64,000 bases of DNA from Mesocentrotus franciscanus (GCA_037976565.1 CP137667.1:5351372-5415371), one strand, 5' to 3'. Counted from the first letter of the stretch, positions 37,701 to 49,530 are shown. The notes: generated from the sequence alone by a model not told the origin. A program made the numbers and translations.

Positions 37701-40700
37701 CAGCACTTCAAGGTGTTCATGTAGTGCACCAAGGTCCTCTAGGAGTAAAATGATTTTGTCACTTTCGGCGATGTGCCACAGTGTATGTTCCAGGTCGTCC
37801 GCAGTCACTGCTCGAGTAGAGTCGGAGTATTCTATATTAATATGCGTGTGAAAGAATAGGATGGGGCATATTTTGACATAATTTCTACTCAGTATGGTAA
37901 GACGATTATTGGTTAGGCAAGACTTTTAACAATTAAGGGTTTTTACTTCACTACATTCAGTAGGCATTATATTGTAGATAGGAACACCTTTATGAGTCAC
38001 ATATCCTACCTTCATAACGTATATTTATTTGTCACTAACATAAGAAAAGGTTAATAACTTATTTTTTAATCTCATCCTTGACCAGATGTTGAAAAATAAA
38101 AGTATAATGAGTACTAAATAGGGTGCTAGACAACTAAGAACCTAGGCAATTATTTCGAGGAAATAAATGCATATCGACATAGACAAAATAATGAGGTCTT
38201 TAGAAAGAAAATGAAAGATCACTCATACAAACTCATATAGACTAGTTTTAATAAAAACCAATGTTGCATTACTTTGTAATTCATCCAATGCAGATTTCAA
38301 TTCAGCTTTCCTACACGCATCAAAGAAGTCTTTCCTCTGATATGTCCCAGTGTATCCAGCTTTCCATCGACAAAACTCCTTGTAATAATCCTCGTCCGTT
38401 TGTAATGTCTTAGAACAATTTTCGTCTATGATTAGTTGGTCGAGAACCTTTGTAAGTTTTTTGCTCAAATTCTGCTCTCGAGCATACTTCACGAATGTCC
38501 ACAGTTCAATGTATGCAATAAGATCTAGAAAACAGGATAAAATGCTTGTTTTATTATTACTGTTACTCCTCCATAGATTCCACCCTAATAATGCTAATAT
38601 AAAGCATTAAAATGTACACGCGGAACGTCATTTGTATCCACAATTGTTTATTTACAACCCCCCATCCCATTCTATTAATCTCTATTCCGTTCAGATAAGT
38701 ACGCAGTTGCACCCTTTACATGCACCATGTACAAACACTGTATTTGATAAAAAAAAAGTGTGATACATATGGATTCACTAACTGTAAATTCAATTGCATG
38801 TACTTATTTGGGAACATTACAGATAACTAACGAATCTGAGCTCCAAAAAAAAAATGTTCAAAAATAGTTGAAGAGTTTGAATGATAGATAACTTAGTTGT
38901 TTTCATGCACTGTTAATAGATTATTTTCAAGAGGCCAGCGATAGGTATTTCGTTTTATTTTAATAATGATAGTCGAAATTTGAACCTTACCACGTTGTTT
39001 CGCCATATAGATCATAGAAACCTTGGTGTATTTCCCTGAGGAAAATAACAAGAATAAAAAACAAGTAACTAAATCATCTTTTTTTTGTTCTTTGTTCTGT
39101 TTCAGATTGTTTTAAATAGTTGCCAACAAAATTTCGGCACTATATTATCAATTTTACTTTAAATCATTTAAAAAAAGATTTTCAACAAATTTGAAGATGA
39201 ACTATTCTTATCATATATTTCACATTTCATTTGACAAAAGTGGAAAATCAAAATGGGCTTTACTTACGTTTTAAGTGCCTTTTCCGTCGCTGGATAACAC
39301 ACACAGCAATTACGATGATTGTTGATACAAGTATTACAGCTGAAAATTTAACATACATATTAATTTAAAGCTGACTATTTTCCACTTTTAAAATAGAGAG
39401 CACTATGTGGATAATAATATTTATCAGGCATCTAGCATCAAGAAAAATGTCAATGTTATTCACGACACCAGTCCCATTAGCGCGACAGAGAAACCTCTCC
39501 CCTCCCCTCTGCCCACTGTATATGCACAAGCCATTATAGCACAGTGTGTGCGCGTGTTTGTGTGTGTGTGAGGGTGGAGTGTTAGCAATAATTACAATTA
39601 TACCGCCTTAAACATTTAAAAATTTGCAGTGGGAGAGGAGGCTGGCATCCACAACAATTAACCAAATAAGTGCATTTTGTTCCTAAACCGCTTGTCAATG
39701 TCTGGAGCTGATAAGGCTACTTTGTTTGTTACTTTATTTCTTTTCTCCCTCCCTCTCTCTCTCTCTGTTGGTAGATATCAATTCCTAGATATCGATTGCT
39801 CCTGATCTCTCGGTATCTCCCACATTTATTGTTTTATTGTAATTATTTTTCCTACAGTAATGTGACATCTCATTTAGAAAATGAATTTACATATTATTGC
39901 TGTATTTCTTGGCTTCCACTTACGGACAACGACTGCCACAACAACGCGGGTCTGCTGAACATCTCGAATCAAGTGGACTGTCATGGACCTGCTCTCAGCT
40001 TCCCCAACCAGCCCTCTTGCAACGCAGTCAAAGACAATTTCACTGCTGCCATTCGTTGCTATCGCAATACGTTTATTTCTGGTGCCATCGCTGTTGTTCC
40101 AAACCCTCGTTTCCAAGGAATCAACTCTCCTTGATCCGTGCATGAAGAACAGGTTGATAACTGGGTAGTATTTTTCTACTTCACATGTTAACGCTGTTTT
40201 AGAAGCGATGCGGAGAGTGCATGATGATAGGCCCTGTTGCTCACTGGGACACTCTTCGATTGAAGGAAACGGCTCCAGAGGAAAAGCTATTTAAATTCAT
40301 ATTGAGCATTTTAGATGGAGGCAGGTAACATATCACCTCGAGAGTATATTTCACTGCTATTCTATTGTTTCAACCTTTCTCATCAATATCGATTTCTGTG
40401 CTTTGTAATGTCAAATACTTGTTATACTAATATTTGTTGAGTTAATATGTTTTTTCATATTCATTTTCTCATTGTATTTGTAACACGGTCTCTTTTATTA
40501 GAAAACCGGCCAAGTACCATGAGCTGAGCTTTTTTTTGTTACCATAGTCGATAAAAATGAATGCATGTATCAATCAATCGTCAAATAAGAAAAGACAGAA
40601 ATAAATCAGCCTTCATTACATTTTGCATTGTCTTACGTAGTACCGATAAGAAATATAACTTGTTTAAATGGAACGTGGGTAGCCTCGGGAAACTTATCAT

Positions 40701-42763
40701 AATTATGGTCCGGTTTCTTATATTCGTTTTTGTTGTTATATTTCCCATAATAGTATTAACAATATTCACATATAGATAGTCACTACGCAACCACTTAATA
40801 AATATAATCCATGGCACTTAAAATAAAGTATCACAGTATTACCCCAAATTTAGCTTAGGCGCCATGATAAGATGCTCGAGCATTCAGGAAATTGCTTCCT
40901 ACCTGGTACCCATTTAGTACACTTTCCCTTCTACAACACACTCCGTTTAGGACATAAAGTGGCTGTGTGCTTCGAAAAGGCTTTAAGTGTAGTACATTTT
41001 GTATTCAGTTCTAATCTTAATCTCTCTTTAATATCCATAATACTTACCAAATACATTGAGCCTAGTAACATTTCGAAATACATTGCCTGTGTCGAAGTCA
41101 GTCAACTCACAGAAGTAGCTATCTTCATGAAGGATCTTTACATCATTAATAAGCAAAGAGTATTCTTTGGTGATGTTAAACAGCCCTTCTTCATATCCTG
41201 GTCCACTCCTCTCTACGACACGGCCAGACAAATCCATGCTGACCAATGTATCGTTTGCACCTCTGACCCAGGAGACCCTCCTCAGACGAATATTCACCTG
41301 GCATGGTAGTACACCAACTTTACCCTTCTGAGCTGCCACACTGTGTTCCGTTCTCACAGCACTGTCTAATTACAAATTGAATGAGATCATACTTATAGTA
41401 GACATTCCTTTTGTTTATTGAGGTATCAAATCCATTATTATTATGCGAAATTGTTTACCGTAACATACGACATACAAAATACTATATTCACGTTGCCTTT
41501 TCATTCGACGAACAATCACATTTATTTTCACATAATTATGAACCTGTATGAAATATATGTATATTTATGTAGGGGGTACGTTTACAAATTACTTATGATA
41601 AAAGAAACATTATCATTTAAAAGAAATATTTAAAATATTTGTCATGCTCGTGTTACATCCTATATCGTAGTACTCCATTCACAAGCGTAACACTACCCGC
41701 TTTGCTAATTAACACTGTAAATTAAATCGCGTTAGACGGTAATAACGTAACTATTTTATGAGAAAATAAAACATTTCTAAATAACAACCTCCCTGTGCAT
41801 ACGTCATCTTAATTTATCTTGGTGGAGGGTGGGAGGGGTCAAAGGATTTATGCACCCGTCTACACACACGGGAACGCGAAATGAAACCTTCATAATTGGG
41901 GAATCATGTGGGATGGGGGAATTCCTCTAGTGTTCTTTCTCGGACACAATGCAACGTTCATATGTGCTCGATTCCTCATAAAAAGCCTACAACTAACATG
42001 GAACTTACTCGTAATTATGACATCGGTGTAGTTGTAAATCAGGATTCCTTTGTAATTAGAGACTCTGCAGGTGTAGCGTCCTGCGTCTGTATTCCTCACA
42101 TTTCTGATGACCAGAGAGTAGTTTTCATCTATGTCACAGCTACCATCGTCATATCTTGGGCCGGACTTTTCAAGATAACTCCAGATTATTATAGGAGGTG
42201 AAGTCACCGGGTCAGATCCCTTCTTCCAGTAGACCGCATTTGGATCTCCTTTAAATCGACACCTCAAGATGCCCGTGGTTCCGTTGACAAGCGTCTTCTT
42301 GACCTCAGTATAGACTACAGCGTCCGGAATATCTTGAGACGATCCTGTCAGAATAGCAAGTCACAAAAAAGTAACAGAAATGTGAGTATATGTCTATCAA
42401 CAGGTATAAGATATAATATGAAGCTAGATGATATTCGATGGATTTGTTCAAGACACAAAAAGTAATTAGCCTGGGCTATAAAATTGTGTAAATAACAACG
42501 TGAGGTTTTTCACATTAGCTGATCCATTTTTTTTTCTCGAAAATGCCCCCTTTTATTATTCTCCGATTCTTCAAACATCAGCATTTGTATCGTCCATGCT
42601 TTAGTTTTTTTCTTTCTTTTTTTTTAAAGCATTATCAAGGAAACATAAGAATCCAATTACTTATCTCACTAATACAGCACCGACATTTGATTCGTGGCCA
42701 CTTACCAAACATGGAAAACACGATAAAGAACAGTCCTGCTGCAAATGCTACTTTGACTTCCAT
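31441..42763 (-). CDS. Copy 2: Ig-domain transmembrane receptor with multi-module death-fold-like tail (14 coding exons, complete)
   Basis: Exons in transcript order (minus strand): 42706-42763, 42009-42344, 41048-41365, 39924-40286, 39268-39339, 38991-39035, 38273-38524, 37550-37831, 36939-37223, 35377-35454, 34888-35136, 33242-33538, 32114-32683, 31441-31742. The sum is 3507 bases, 1168 residues plus stop. All introns are phase 1. Exons 1 to 8, 10 and 13 have exactly the lengths seen in copy 3. Differences: exon 9 is 12 codons shorter, the last exon is 9 codons shorter, and a partial second exon 12 lies in the following intron. The gene appears intact and is transcribed away from copy 3. 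Domain order and inferred role are as in copy 3. Confidence 0.86.
32114..32683 (-). CDS. Copy 2 exon 13: charged linker plus death-fold-like module 6
   Basis: 570 bases, open throughout, same length as copy 3. Linker with KPAKKGKNN and IKNKSKHAK; module with LTDEDISDSN and LLKIWKERVCPG. Donor GTAGGT. Confidence 0.75.
33040..33110 (-). pseudogene. Partial duplicate of exon 12 in copy 2
   Basis: The last about 23 codons of exon 12 are recognisable (C-S-I-I-G, G-N-P-N-A-S-K) and are followed by a donor GTAAGA and an intron that resembles the copy 3 intron. There is no 5' half and no acceptor, so it is unlikely to be spliced in. Confidence 0.62.
33242..33538 (-). CDS. Copy 2 exon 12: death-fold-like module 5
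   Basis: 297 bases, starting GLLSPPKSRF then IYKAELVDMALDLIMEDFRP; ends CSILENAFYQNVIERF. Acceptor CTTATAG, donor GTAAGA. A partial second copy of its 3' end lies downstream at about 33040-33110. Confidence 0.76.
34106..34641. mobile_element. MITE-like element in copy 2 intron 11
   Basis: 26-base terminal inverted repeats (TTAAAGGTACTATGTCCC at left; GGGACATAGTATCTTTAA at right) around 536 bases with no coding capacity. Copies 1 and 3 lack it. Confidence 0.68.
34888..35136 (-). CDS. Copy 2 exon 11: death-fold-like module 4
   Basis: 249 bases: LKHIAKLVPQTRMKQFWEAL, MCRWRDGITKL, LSTALKSIGFD. Donor GTCAGT. Confidence 0.75.
35377..35454 (-). CDS. Copy 2 exon 10: short acidic linker
   Basis: 78 bases: RRADEPRIDHTDTHCENSKA. 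The acceptor AATTAG is good; the donor GTTCGT is weak, so this exon may be skipped in some transcripts. Confidence 0.62.
35500..36900. repeat. Intron 9 filler rich in TTGGGCAATT-type words, copy 2
   Basis: About 1.4 kb, related to 58260-59640 in copy 3 but absent from copy 1. Degenerate short words around CAATTGG recur. No open frame of note. Confidence 0.4.
36939..37223 (-). CDS. Copy 2 exon 9: death-fold-like module 3, internally shortened
   Basis: 285 bases versus 321 in copies 1 and 3. The N-terminal helix region after ITSHHC has an in-frame loss of 12 codons; the DVWIDDI-like, EDWWAEQNCSNYEKRC end is kept. Confidence 0.72.
37550..37831 (-). CDS. Copy 2 exon 8: death-fold-like module 2
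   Basis: 282 bases: LLEDLGALHEHLEVLKHKG, ILKQWRDVNSSG, LALETIKYIPSNKDF. Donor GTAATT. Confidence 0.77.
38273..38524 (-). CDS. Copy 2 exon 7: death-fold-like module 1
   Basis: 252 bases, with YAREQNLSKKL, FCRWKAGYTGT and FFDACRKAEL matching copy 3. The donor GTAATG is non-optimal but aligned to the other copies. Confidence 0.74.
38991..39035 (-). CDS. Copy 2 exon 6: juxtamembrane linker
   Basis: 45 bases (GKYTKVSMIYMAKQR-like), with acceptor CCTCAG and donor GTAAGG; size and phase match the other copies. Confidence 0.75.
39268..39339 (-). CDS. Copy 2 exon 5: transmembrane segment
   Basis: 72 bases: VILVSTIIVIAVCVI then QRRKRHLK. One membrane cysteine, not present in copies 1 and 3. Confidence 0.82.
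39924..40286 (-). CDS. Copy 2 exon 4: constant-like Ig domain and start of membrane span
   Basis: 363 bases with the same landmarks as copy 3: LTCEVEKYYPVINLFFMHG and FDCVARG. It carries the sequons NNSDGT and NGSS. Confidence 0.82.
41048..41365 (-). CDS. Copy 2 exon 3: second V-like Ig domain
   Basis: 318 bases, near-identical to copy 3: VLPCQVNIR, VSWVRGAND, DSYFCELTD, LNVFG. Donor GTAAGT at 41042-41047. Confidence 0.85.
42009..42344 (-). CDS. Copy 2 exon 2: first V-like Ig domain
   Basis: Open across all 336 bases. It has the most altered mid-domain segment of the family (DPVTSPPIIIWSYLEKSG), while the core C, W and Y-x-C residues are kept; the F-strand reads YTCRV rather than YICRV. Confidence 0.86.
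42706..42763 (-). CDS. Copy 2 exon 1: signal peptide
   Basis: ATG at 42763-42761; the peptide begins MEVKVAFAAGLFFIVFSMFG, then GTAAGT. Only a few residues differ from copies 0, 1 and 3. Confidence 0.84.
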
Positions 42764-44030
42764 GCTTTCTATTTTCTAAGTCACTGGCAGAGAAGATAGA
42801 TCTAATGGTGCGCACACAGTCTACACTTGTAATTGATCAGACGCAATACAAAAACAGTTATATTATGTTAGTCTTTATCGAACGACAGCCATAACGGAAT
42901 GGCATGCTGGTACGATCTGTTTGCACTCCATACACCGTGTAAACAGTATGAACAGATGGTAAAAGTTCTGAACAAGATGCAAAATGTTGATGGGGAGGGG
43001 AGGGGCAACATGAGAGTAGACATTCCAAATTACCACACATAATAGCACGTGATCTGGTATGGGGGTTATCCCTCTTTTGGGTTTTGGAGAAATAGCTTGC
43101 ATACGATTTCTCATGTTTGTATTTTAAACATGAAATCTTCCTCTTTGAAGCGAAAAATCTAACCTTTGTAATAAGTTAATTTTTATGAAAACATGTTCGA
43201 ATGAAGCTTTGGAAAGTAAATAATTGTACAACTCATGACATACCATTTCCATTTGGCCATTCTTCCCCTCGTAAGAATAATACAAAGATCCCTCATGATA
43301 AAAATAAAACATTTTGTAGTTTCAAAAGTGTTTGTGGGTTTTTTAGATCAAAATAAAAAGATAATGCATGATTAAACAAAATGTAATGATGTTAGGCTAT
43401 TAGTCAATAGGTTTAGAATATTCATCAGTAAAAACAATGGTCAGAGTTTTTAGAATGCTAATAGGGAAAACATGTTGGCTCAGCTGACTAAACCAGTAAC
43501 GTCGTCATTCGACAGGGGATGATATCTGGGGATATGTTGCCCTTTTTGACGCTTGACTGTCTCCAGAAACGCTTTAAAATGGTTAAATTGGTATCAACTT
43601 CAAAGGTGATGTCTACTCCTCACTTTGATAACAAATTGTTGCAGTGCCCAAAATCTAGTTAGGAATACAATGTGGGTGGCTTGAAAGTTCTCTTACCACA
43701 TCCGAAAGGAAAAATTACTTTTAAAAGGTTTCGATGTCCTAGAGTTCTGACATCTTCCACAGACGCGAATTTGCAGACTAAAGTAAGCCACCAGTTTTAC
43801 TATCGTCAGTCGTCGTCGATTACTGCGTAGTAAAATGTCAGACAGCTGATATGCGCCCCCGTCCCGTTTCATGACTTAGGTCTGCCTTCTGATTACATAT
43901 GTATAATAAACTATGAAAAAGAATGAGGAAACACCACTTAACCATTATTTATAAGACTTTTTTGTTTGTTTACACTAAAATGCTAGAAAGATTTGTCTAA
44001 GCTTCAAATGTGTTGCTCCTCCTTACGTAT
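42764..44030 (-). other. 5' flank of copy 2
   Basis: Shared with 1307-2510 and 21414-22560 up to about 43900; the shared block breaks at the insertion near 44034. Confidence 0.55.
43046..43051. promoter_or_regulatory. Conserved CACGTG E-box, copy 2 upstream
   Basis: 283 bases upstream of the copy 2 ATG, in the same sequence context as in the other copies. Confidence 0.4.
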
Positions 44031-44824
44031 ATAACAGTTTTGTTGCAGAGGGCGCTACAAAAAAAATGGCGAGATAATGAAAAACTGAGTGTCAAATTTG
44101 AAAGAATATACAATCTTATTGACAAAATCATATTTGTTTGATCAAAATTGGTTCAGAGACGGCTGAAATATCCATAAATATAACCATTTCTAATATTTGT
44201 GGTGCCCCACAAATATTTGGTAATTTTGAACCAGCCGTTGAAAAACGAGATAGCGCCTTATACGTTTTATTCCAGCCAATACCAATATTGGCATTTTGTT
44301 GGCTTTTTTATGTTGGTTATAATACGCACAACCAGCCGGCCCGTGTATTGTTATTATTAATGAATTAGTTAATTAACGGTAACCGTATTTTTTTGAAAGT
44401 GGAGCTGAATTGGTATGATCGTATTCAATCTAAATTCACACATTTTGGGGTCTAAAATTACCTTTATAGCAATTGTAGGTTCTAAATGGGCACTAGCAAT
44501 GTCATAATTAATAACTAGACTTTAATTCGTCATGAGAACGAATTAGGTGATCTGTCTTCAATTCTTATTGTTCATGCTCATCGCTTCAATTCAATGATCC
44601 AATATAATGATGTTAATGTAAAATGATGTATTAAGATATGAATTGATGAATGAAGTACTGATGAACTGATGAACTGATAGATTGAACTGATGTGAAATGA
44701 ACTGAATTGATGAGCTAAACTGATGAACTGATAGATTGAACTGTGACCTGAACTGAAGTGATAACTTAACTGATGAACAAAATATTGAGAAATGAATATG
44801 ATAAAAAACATGATCATAATGAAA

Positions 44825-45270
44825 TTTAATGAAAATATAGATATAGAGAAGGAGAGAGGGAGACGAGTTATTGTCATGTAAAAATACATGAGCTGGACCG
44901 AGGGAAGAAAGAAGAATCATGATCAGAATGCATACACTTGGAAGGAGAGAGGATAGTATAAGGAAACATGGTAGGGGTGAAATAAGAATACAAAGGGCAA
45001 ATAAAAAGCTAGAGGAAATTAAAGAAAATTACAATAGATATCGGAGGGAGAACGAGAACCAGAGGCGGGAAATGGAGAGGGTGAGAGAGTATATAATGAG
45101 AGGCAGAGACAGAGGGAGGCAGAGCAAGAGAGGGAGACAGAGATAGGGAGAGAGTAAAAGAGTAGAGAGAGAGATGCAGTGAGAGAGCAAGAGAAGGATA
45201 GAGGGCAGAACAAGAGAGGGAAGGGAAACAGAGCAAGAGAGAGCAAGAGAAAGAGATGCAATGGAGAACG
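44825..45270 (+). repeat. Purine-rich tract
   Basis: About 445 bases in which the plus strand is almost all A and G (AGAGGGAGA-type words). Open frames on the minus strand here are CT-repeat artefacts. Confidence 0.7.
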
Positions 45271-45690
45271 ATGCTTTTAATATTTCCAGCATAAATAGAA
45301 TTGAATATTTACTATATTATAGAGAAAGAGAGAAGTTATAGACATGTAAACAATTCTATGTCCGCGGGAGAGACGTAAAGATTGCATATACCTGGGCTGA
45401 ATAACTGGAAAGTATAAACGTCTGGGAAGGAGACTAAACATCATAAAAATGGGATGATTTGATATATTCCAACAGACTTGGGAGATTAACCCTATAGGTT
45501 TAATACACGACAAGGAATCAGATTTCCCATAGGGTTGTACTCAAACGATTGACATTCTTCTCCCATAGATATAACACGCAAAATTAGGCATTTTATTACA
45601 TTGTTTGTGATTGTATATGATAATATGTTATAATAGTCGAAGAAGATCATAAAATCAAATTTAAAACGACGGCAAAAAAAAAAAAAAAAA

Positions 45691-45763
45691 TGACCCACCA
45701 GGAATCGAACTTGGGTCGCCGGAATGGGAGGCAAGTGCTATGACCACTATACCAAAATAATCC
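45691..45763 (-). pseudogene. tRNA-Gly-like pseudogene or SINE head
   Basis: 73 bases. Box A TGGTATAGTGG, a CCTCCCA anticodon-region similar to tRNA-Gly(CCC), a good T-arm (CCAAG, TTCGATT, CCTGG) and a following T run. The acceptor stem is poorly paired, so not a functional tRNA. Confidence 0.55.
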
Positions 45764-46539
45764 ACATAGACATTACACGTGAACGGAAAATGGAATTCTC
45801 AAATCCCACTTTGCAAGTGAAATATGAGCATGATCCCGGCATCTGATCGAAAAATAAAGGGCACACTTGTGATAGCTTATTGTCTCAGCTACAACATACT
45901 CGAAGCTCAGCGAAAACAAAGCTAAAACGACGGAGATATTGCTCGCGAAAGACGGAATGTAGAATCCAGTTTTGAGAAAAGTCATGTCCCATAGAGAATA
46001 CACGCAAAATGTGAAAAATTGACATGCCTCCTTTAATCGCAAAAATACGCCATGATGCCTTTGTCAAAATGAAAAATCGTGGTGACTGCATTTGTAGAGA
46101 ATTGTCTCAGCTAGAACATATCAAAATTTGGAAGAAAATCGATCAATATTTACAGAGATACAATCAATTTTCCAAAAATATGCTGACGTCATAATATGCA
46201 AATTGAAATTTTGAGTTCGGAGGCCATTATGATGACGTCATGAGTTAATTGAGGGTCAAATGAGACATGAAATCATATCTCCGACTCATAATCTATCCAA
46301 ATATGAAAAAAATTGGGGTATCCATCCATTCTGAAGAGTTACAATGAGTTTTGTATAGGCATGTTTTTGCCTATGTATTGTGGATAGAGATAGCGCGGTC
46401 CGCGGGTGCTGTTATACTTTGACGGACGCTCATTGCGTTATTACTGGTCAGAAAAAGTTAAACAAGGTATCAAAATGCTTGGAAAAATGTGCCAAATATG
46501 ATGACAGAAAAAATTTGGTGATTCGATGTTGCAAAATGC

Positions 46540-46700
46540 CAATACGCGCGAAAACGCGCGCGTATAAGTGCGCGCGCAAATTTTGAAAATGCTTAAAATG
46601 GCCTGAAACGTGTGCAAACAAAATTTGGGACGAATTGGAGGATTTTGAAATTTTGATGCGCGCGTATGCGCGCGTCGTGGTGCGCGCGCGGATTTTGTCG
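46540..46700. repeat. CGCG-rich segment
   Basis: Repeated GCGCGCG words spaced through AT-rich text, inside the nested element; unusual CpG density for this window. Confidence 0.5.
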
Positions 46701-47539
46701 ACATTTTCTGTTGACCTTTGACCTAAAATTGATGTATACCAAATATGGTTGATTTTTGATGACTCGTTATCGAGATATGATAATGACCTGATGTTTACAA
46801 AATGGCGCCTGGATGACGTCACGATGACCCCATGACCTTGAGAAGGTTACTTGAACTTGATATTATAGGGCCTGATGACTTACAGAAATTCGAAGGAAAT
46901 TGACATTGTCGATTTCGAGTAAACGTCTGCACAAAAAAGTGTACGGAAGAAATAAAAATAAATAAATAAAAATAATAAAGAAAGAAAATTCTGACAAAAT
47001 CAATAGGTGATCTGTCAATGACAGATCACCTAATGAGAGCAATAACCATGCAATTTGAAGGCATTTGAGGTCTTAAACAAGAACTCGACTATCCCTTTAA
47101 TATGCTAGACAGCTACGCCATTATGTTTTTTTTAATATGCCCTGATAATCTTGGTATAAAGTGCACGCCAACAGTAATATAATCATTTTCAATGGGATAA
47201 ACCGAGTAGGAAAATAGATACTATATTCCATACGGACTGGTTTTATTTTTCATCCAATTTAAGAAGGAAAAGGGACCAAGGGGACTGCTAGCTGGTAGTA
47301 GAGTGCGGTTTTATGAAAAAAATATGAATTATTTATCTCCTCGAACACATTATATTTGGGGTAAATCCACATCACTTTGGTTAATGATAAAACTAGGACT
47401 TGTAAACGATCAACACACACACAAGAGAAGGAGGCAAAGTCGTTACTCGTCAGCCCTCCGAAATCAGCTAGTTCAAAGTACACAATTGTTCATGCCAGGC
47501 AGCTTGCATGACCTTGCTGATTATTAATGAGTTCTGCTG

Positions 47540-48250
47540 AAAGAAGATGAGGGGAAGACCTCGTAAAGGCTTTTTGAGTTGATTTGATTTGATTTGATTT
47601 GATTTATTTATTTCTGTTTGATTTTCTTTTTCTTTTACAGTTTTACAAATATATAAGAAACAAATCATTGAACATGTTATACATGACAAAATAGTATATG
47701 TAAAACATAGTAAGGTTGGCTGTAACTAATCAAAAACATCAAACAGGAGGGTTGACAAAGTAAACAAAGCTTGATAGCATGACTACCCTCAATGGATACA
47801 TAATAATACAAATATGGAGAAAACAAAATATTGGTAAAAGGGAAAAAAGAAAGAAAAAAAGGAAAAAAAAAAAAGGAAGGAGGGGTGTACATCAAGATTC
47901 ACAGATTTATGTGGTAGACGGATTTCAATTTGATATATATATATATATGAGGATTAAAAAAAAAGAAGATGCACATTTGAATATTGGGTGGCCAACTTGG
48001 GATATATTATAGAATGAGAAGACTCGCGAGGTTTCTGGACAATAAGAATAAGAATGTGAGATCAGCGAGCTGGTATGTGAAGACTAAAACCTCGGAGCCT
48101 TTTTAGATGATTTAATCGCAGAATGTGGAGCAACAGGATATGAAATGCTGAAACGGATGGCTGAAGACCGAGGTACTTGGAAAGACACTTGAAGTAGAAC
48201 TCTGATTGGGTCACTGAACCTGTCATAAACTGACAGATCACTATTGATGA
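47540..48250. repeat. Insertion with TTTGA pentamer repeat
   Basis: Interrupts the shared flank between copies 2 and 3; the matching positions near 3290 and 23220 are uninterrupted. Contains (TTTGA)n at about 47578-47607 and A-rich text; no identifiable gene. Confidence 0.45.
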
Positions 48251-48282
48251 TGATATGTGTGAGTCATATACTATTATTTGTA

Positions 48283-49530
48283 GTAAGGTGGCTTAGTGAA
48301 ATTATCGTTACTTGCCGGATAAAAGCACCATTTTTGGTACAGGGCTTCCTTAGGACCTACTAAACAATATTAGGGTAGGAGCCCCCGGTAAGAATATCAT
48401 ATAAGGGTTTGGAGGCGGGGGCGTCGCCTCTTAGCCCACAAATAATTTTTAAGGTAATATAACATTGAGTTTTTGTTGTACAAATGCCATTTTTGGTACA
48501 GGGCTTCATTAAGACCTGCTGAATGATGGTAGGGTAGGAGCCCCCGGCATAATATTCATATACGTGTGATTGGGGGTAGGGCGTTGTGCCGGAGCCCCAT
48601 GTTATATATAATGTAAGATCACACTGGTTTGTGGTTATACGACCGCCTGCTTTTGGTACAGGGCTCTCTTAGGACCTGCTGAACGATAACTAAAGGTAGG
48701 AGCCCCGGCAATTTTTGTTATAAGTGTATGGGGGCGGGAGCATTGTCCCGGAGCCCCCGAATGATATATAAGGTAGAGTCACATGGATTGTTGTTATACA
48801 ATCGCTATTCTTTGGTATAGGGATTCTTTAGGACCTACAGAACGATAGTAGAGTAGGAGCCCCGGGCGGGGGCGTTGTGTCAGAGCTCCAACATTTTATA
48901 CAAATCAATATCCTCATATGCAAAATACAGTAACTTAATTTTAAAAGGAAACTAAGCAAACATTGGTGCTACTAATTGGGGTAGAGGGTCCTAGGGCGTA
49001 GTCCTAGCTCCTCCCTTAATATCGTTCAGTAGGTCCTAGGAGAGCCCTGTACCAAAACAGGTGGTCGTATAACCACAATCCAATGTGATCTTACATTACA
49101 TATAACGTTGGTGCCCCGGCACGACGCCCCCATCACACAAATATGAATATTAGTATTATGCCTGGGGCTCTTATCCTAACATCATTCACTAAGCCCTATG
49201 GAAGCCCTGTACCGAAAATTGCATTTGTACAACAACATATCATGTTACTTTACATTATGTATTATTTGGGTGCTTAAGGACGACCACCCCGCCCCCAAAT
49301 CACACCTTTATGAATATTTTGTTGGGGGCTCCAACCCTAACATCTATCAGTTACCTTATTTTGGGGCTCCGGGACGACGCTCCCGCCCCACACCCTTTAA
49401 TTGATTTATTTTTGCTGGAGGCTTCTAGCCTAATATCGTTTAGTAGGTCCTAAGGAAGCTCTGTACCAAAAATGGCGCTTTTATCCGGCATGTAACGATA
49501 ATCGATAAATTTGACGCCAAGCCACCTGAC
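48283..49530. mobile_element. Fold-back element with tandem-repeated inverted arms
   Basis: Left arm has about four units of roughly 160 bases, each with TTTGGTACAGGGCT, AGGACCTRCTGAA and GTAGGAGCCCC words. The right arm has the same units in inverse orientation. The ends (AAGGTGGCTT and AAGCCACCT) are complementary. The sequence at 3345 and 23280 provides the uninterrupted site. Confidence 0.7.

Larger units (their letters stand above)
44543..47033. mobile_element. Nested element with TTAGGTGATCTGTC inverted ends
   Basis: Begins TTAGGTGATCTGTC at 44543 and ends GACAGATCACCTAA at 47033; the right end has an extra inverted copy forming a 12-base hairpin (47005-47031). Contains repeated GATGAACTGAT words, a purine tract, a tRNA-like sequence and CGCG-rich DNA, but no transposase. 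Confidence 0.55.
44034..47098. mobile_element. DNA transposon remnant with a nested insertion
   Basis: The outer parts (44034-44540 and 47034-47098) match, in inverted order, the continuous short element at 54220-54716, including the end ACTATCCCTTT. No transposase frame is visible. The surrounding sequence resumes homology to 22890-23230 at about 47125. Confidence 0.6.

Noticed and set aside
45009..45292. Three Ser/Leu-rich minus-strand frames
   Set aside because: Complement of a purine tract; composition artefacts.
46441..46822. Two overlapping Arg/Ala-rich frames
   Set aside because: They arise from the CGCG-rich part of a transposon; no domain or conservation.
48329..49490. Possible CRISPR-like array, because of regularly spaced repeats
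   Set aside because: Units are about 160 bases, adjacent and inverted halfway, in animal DNA; this is a fold-back element.
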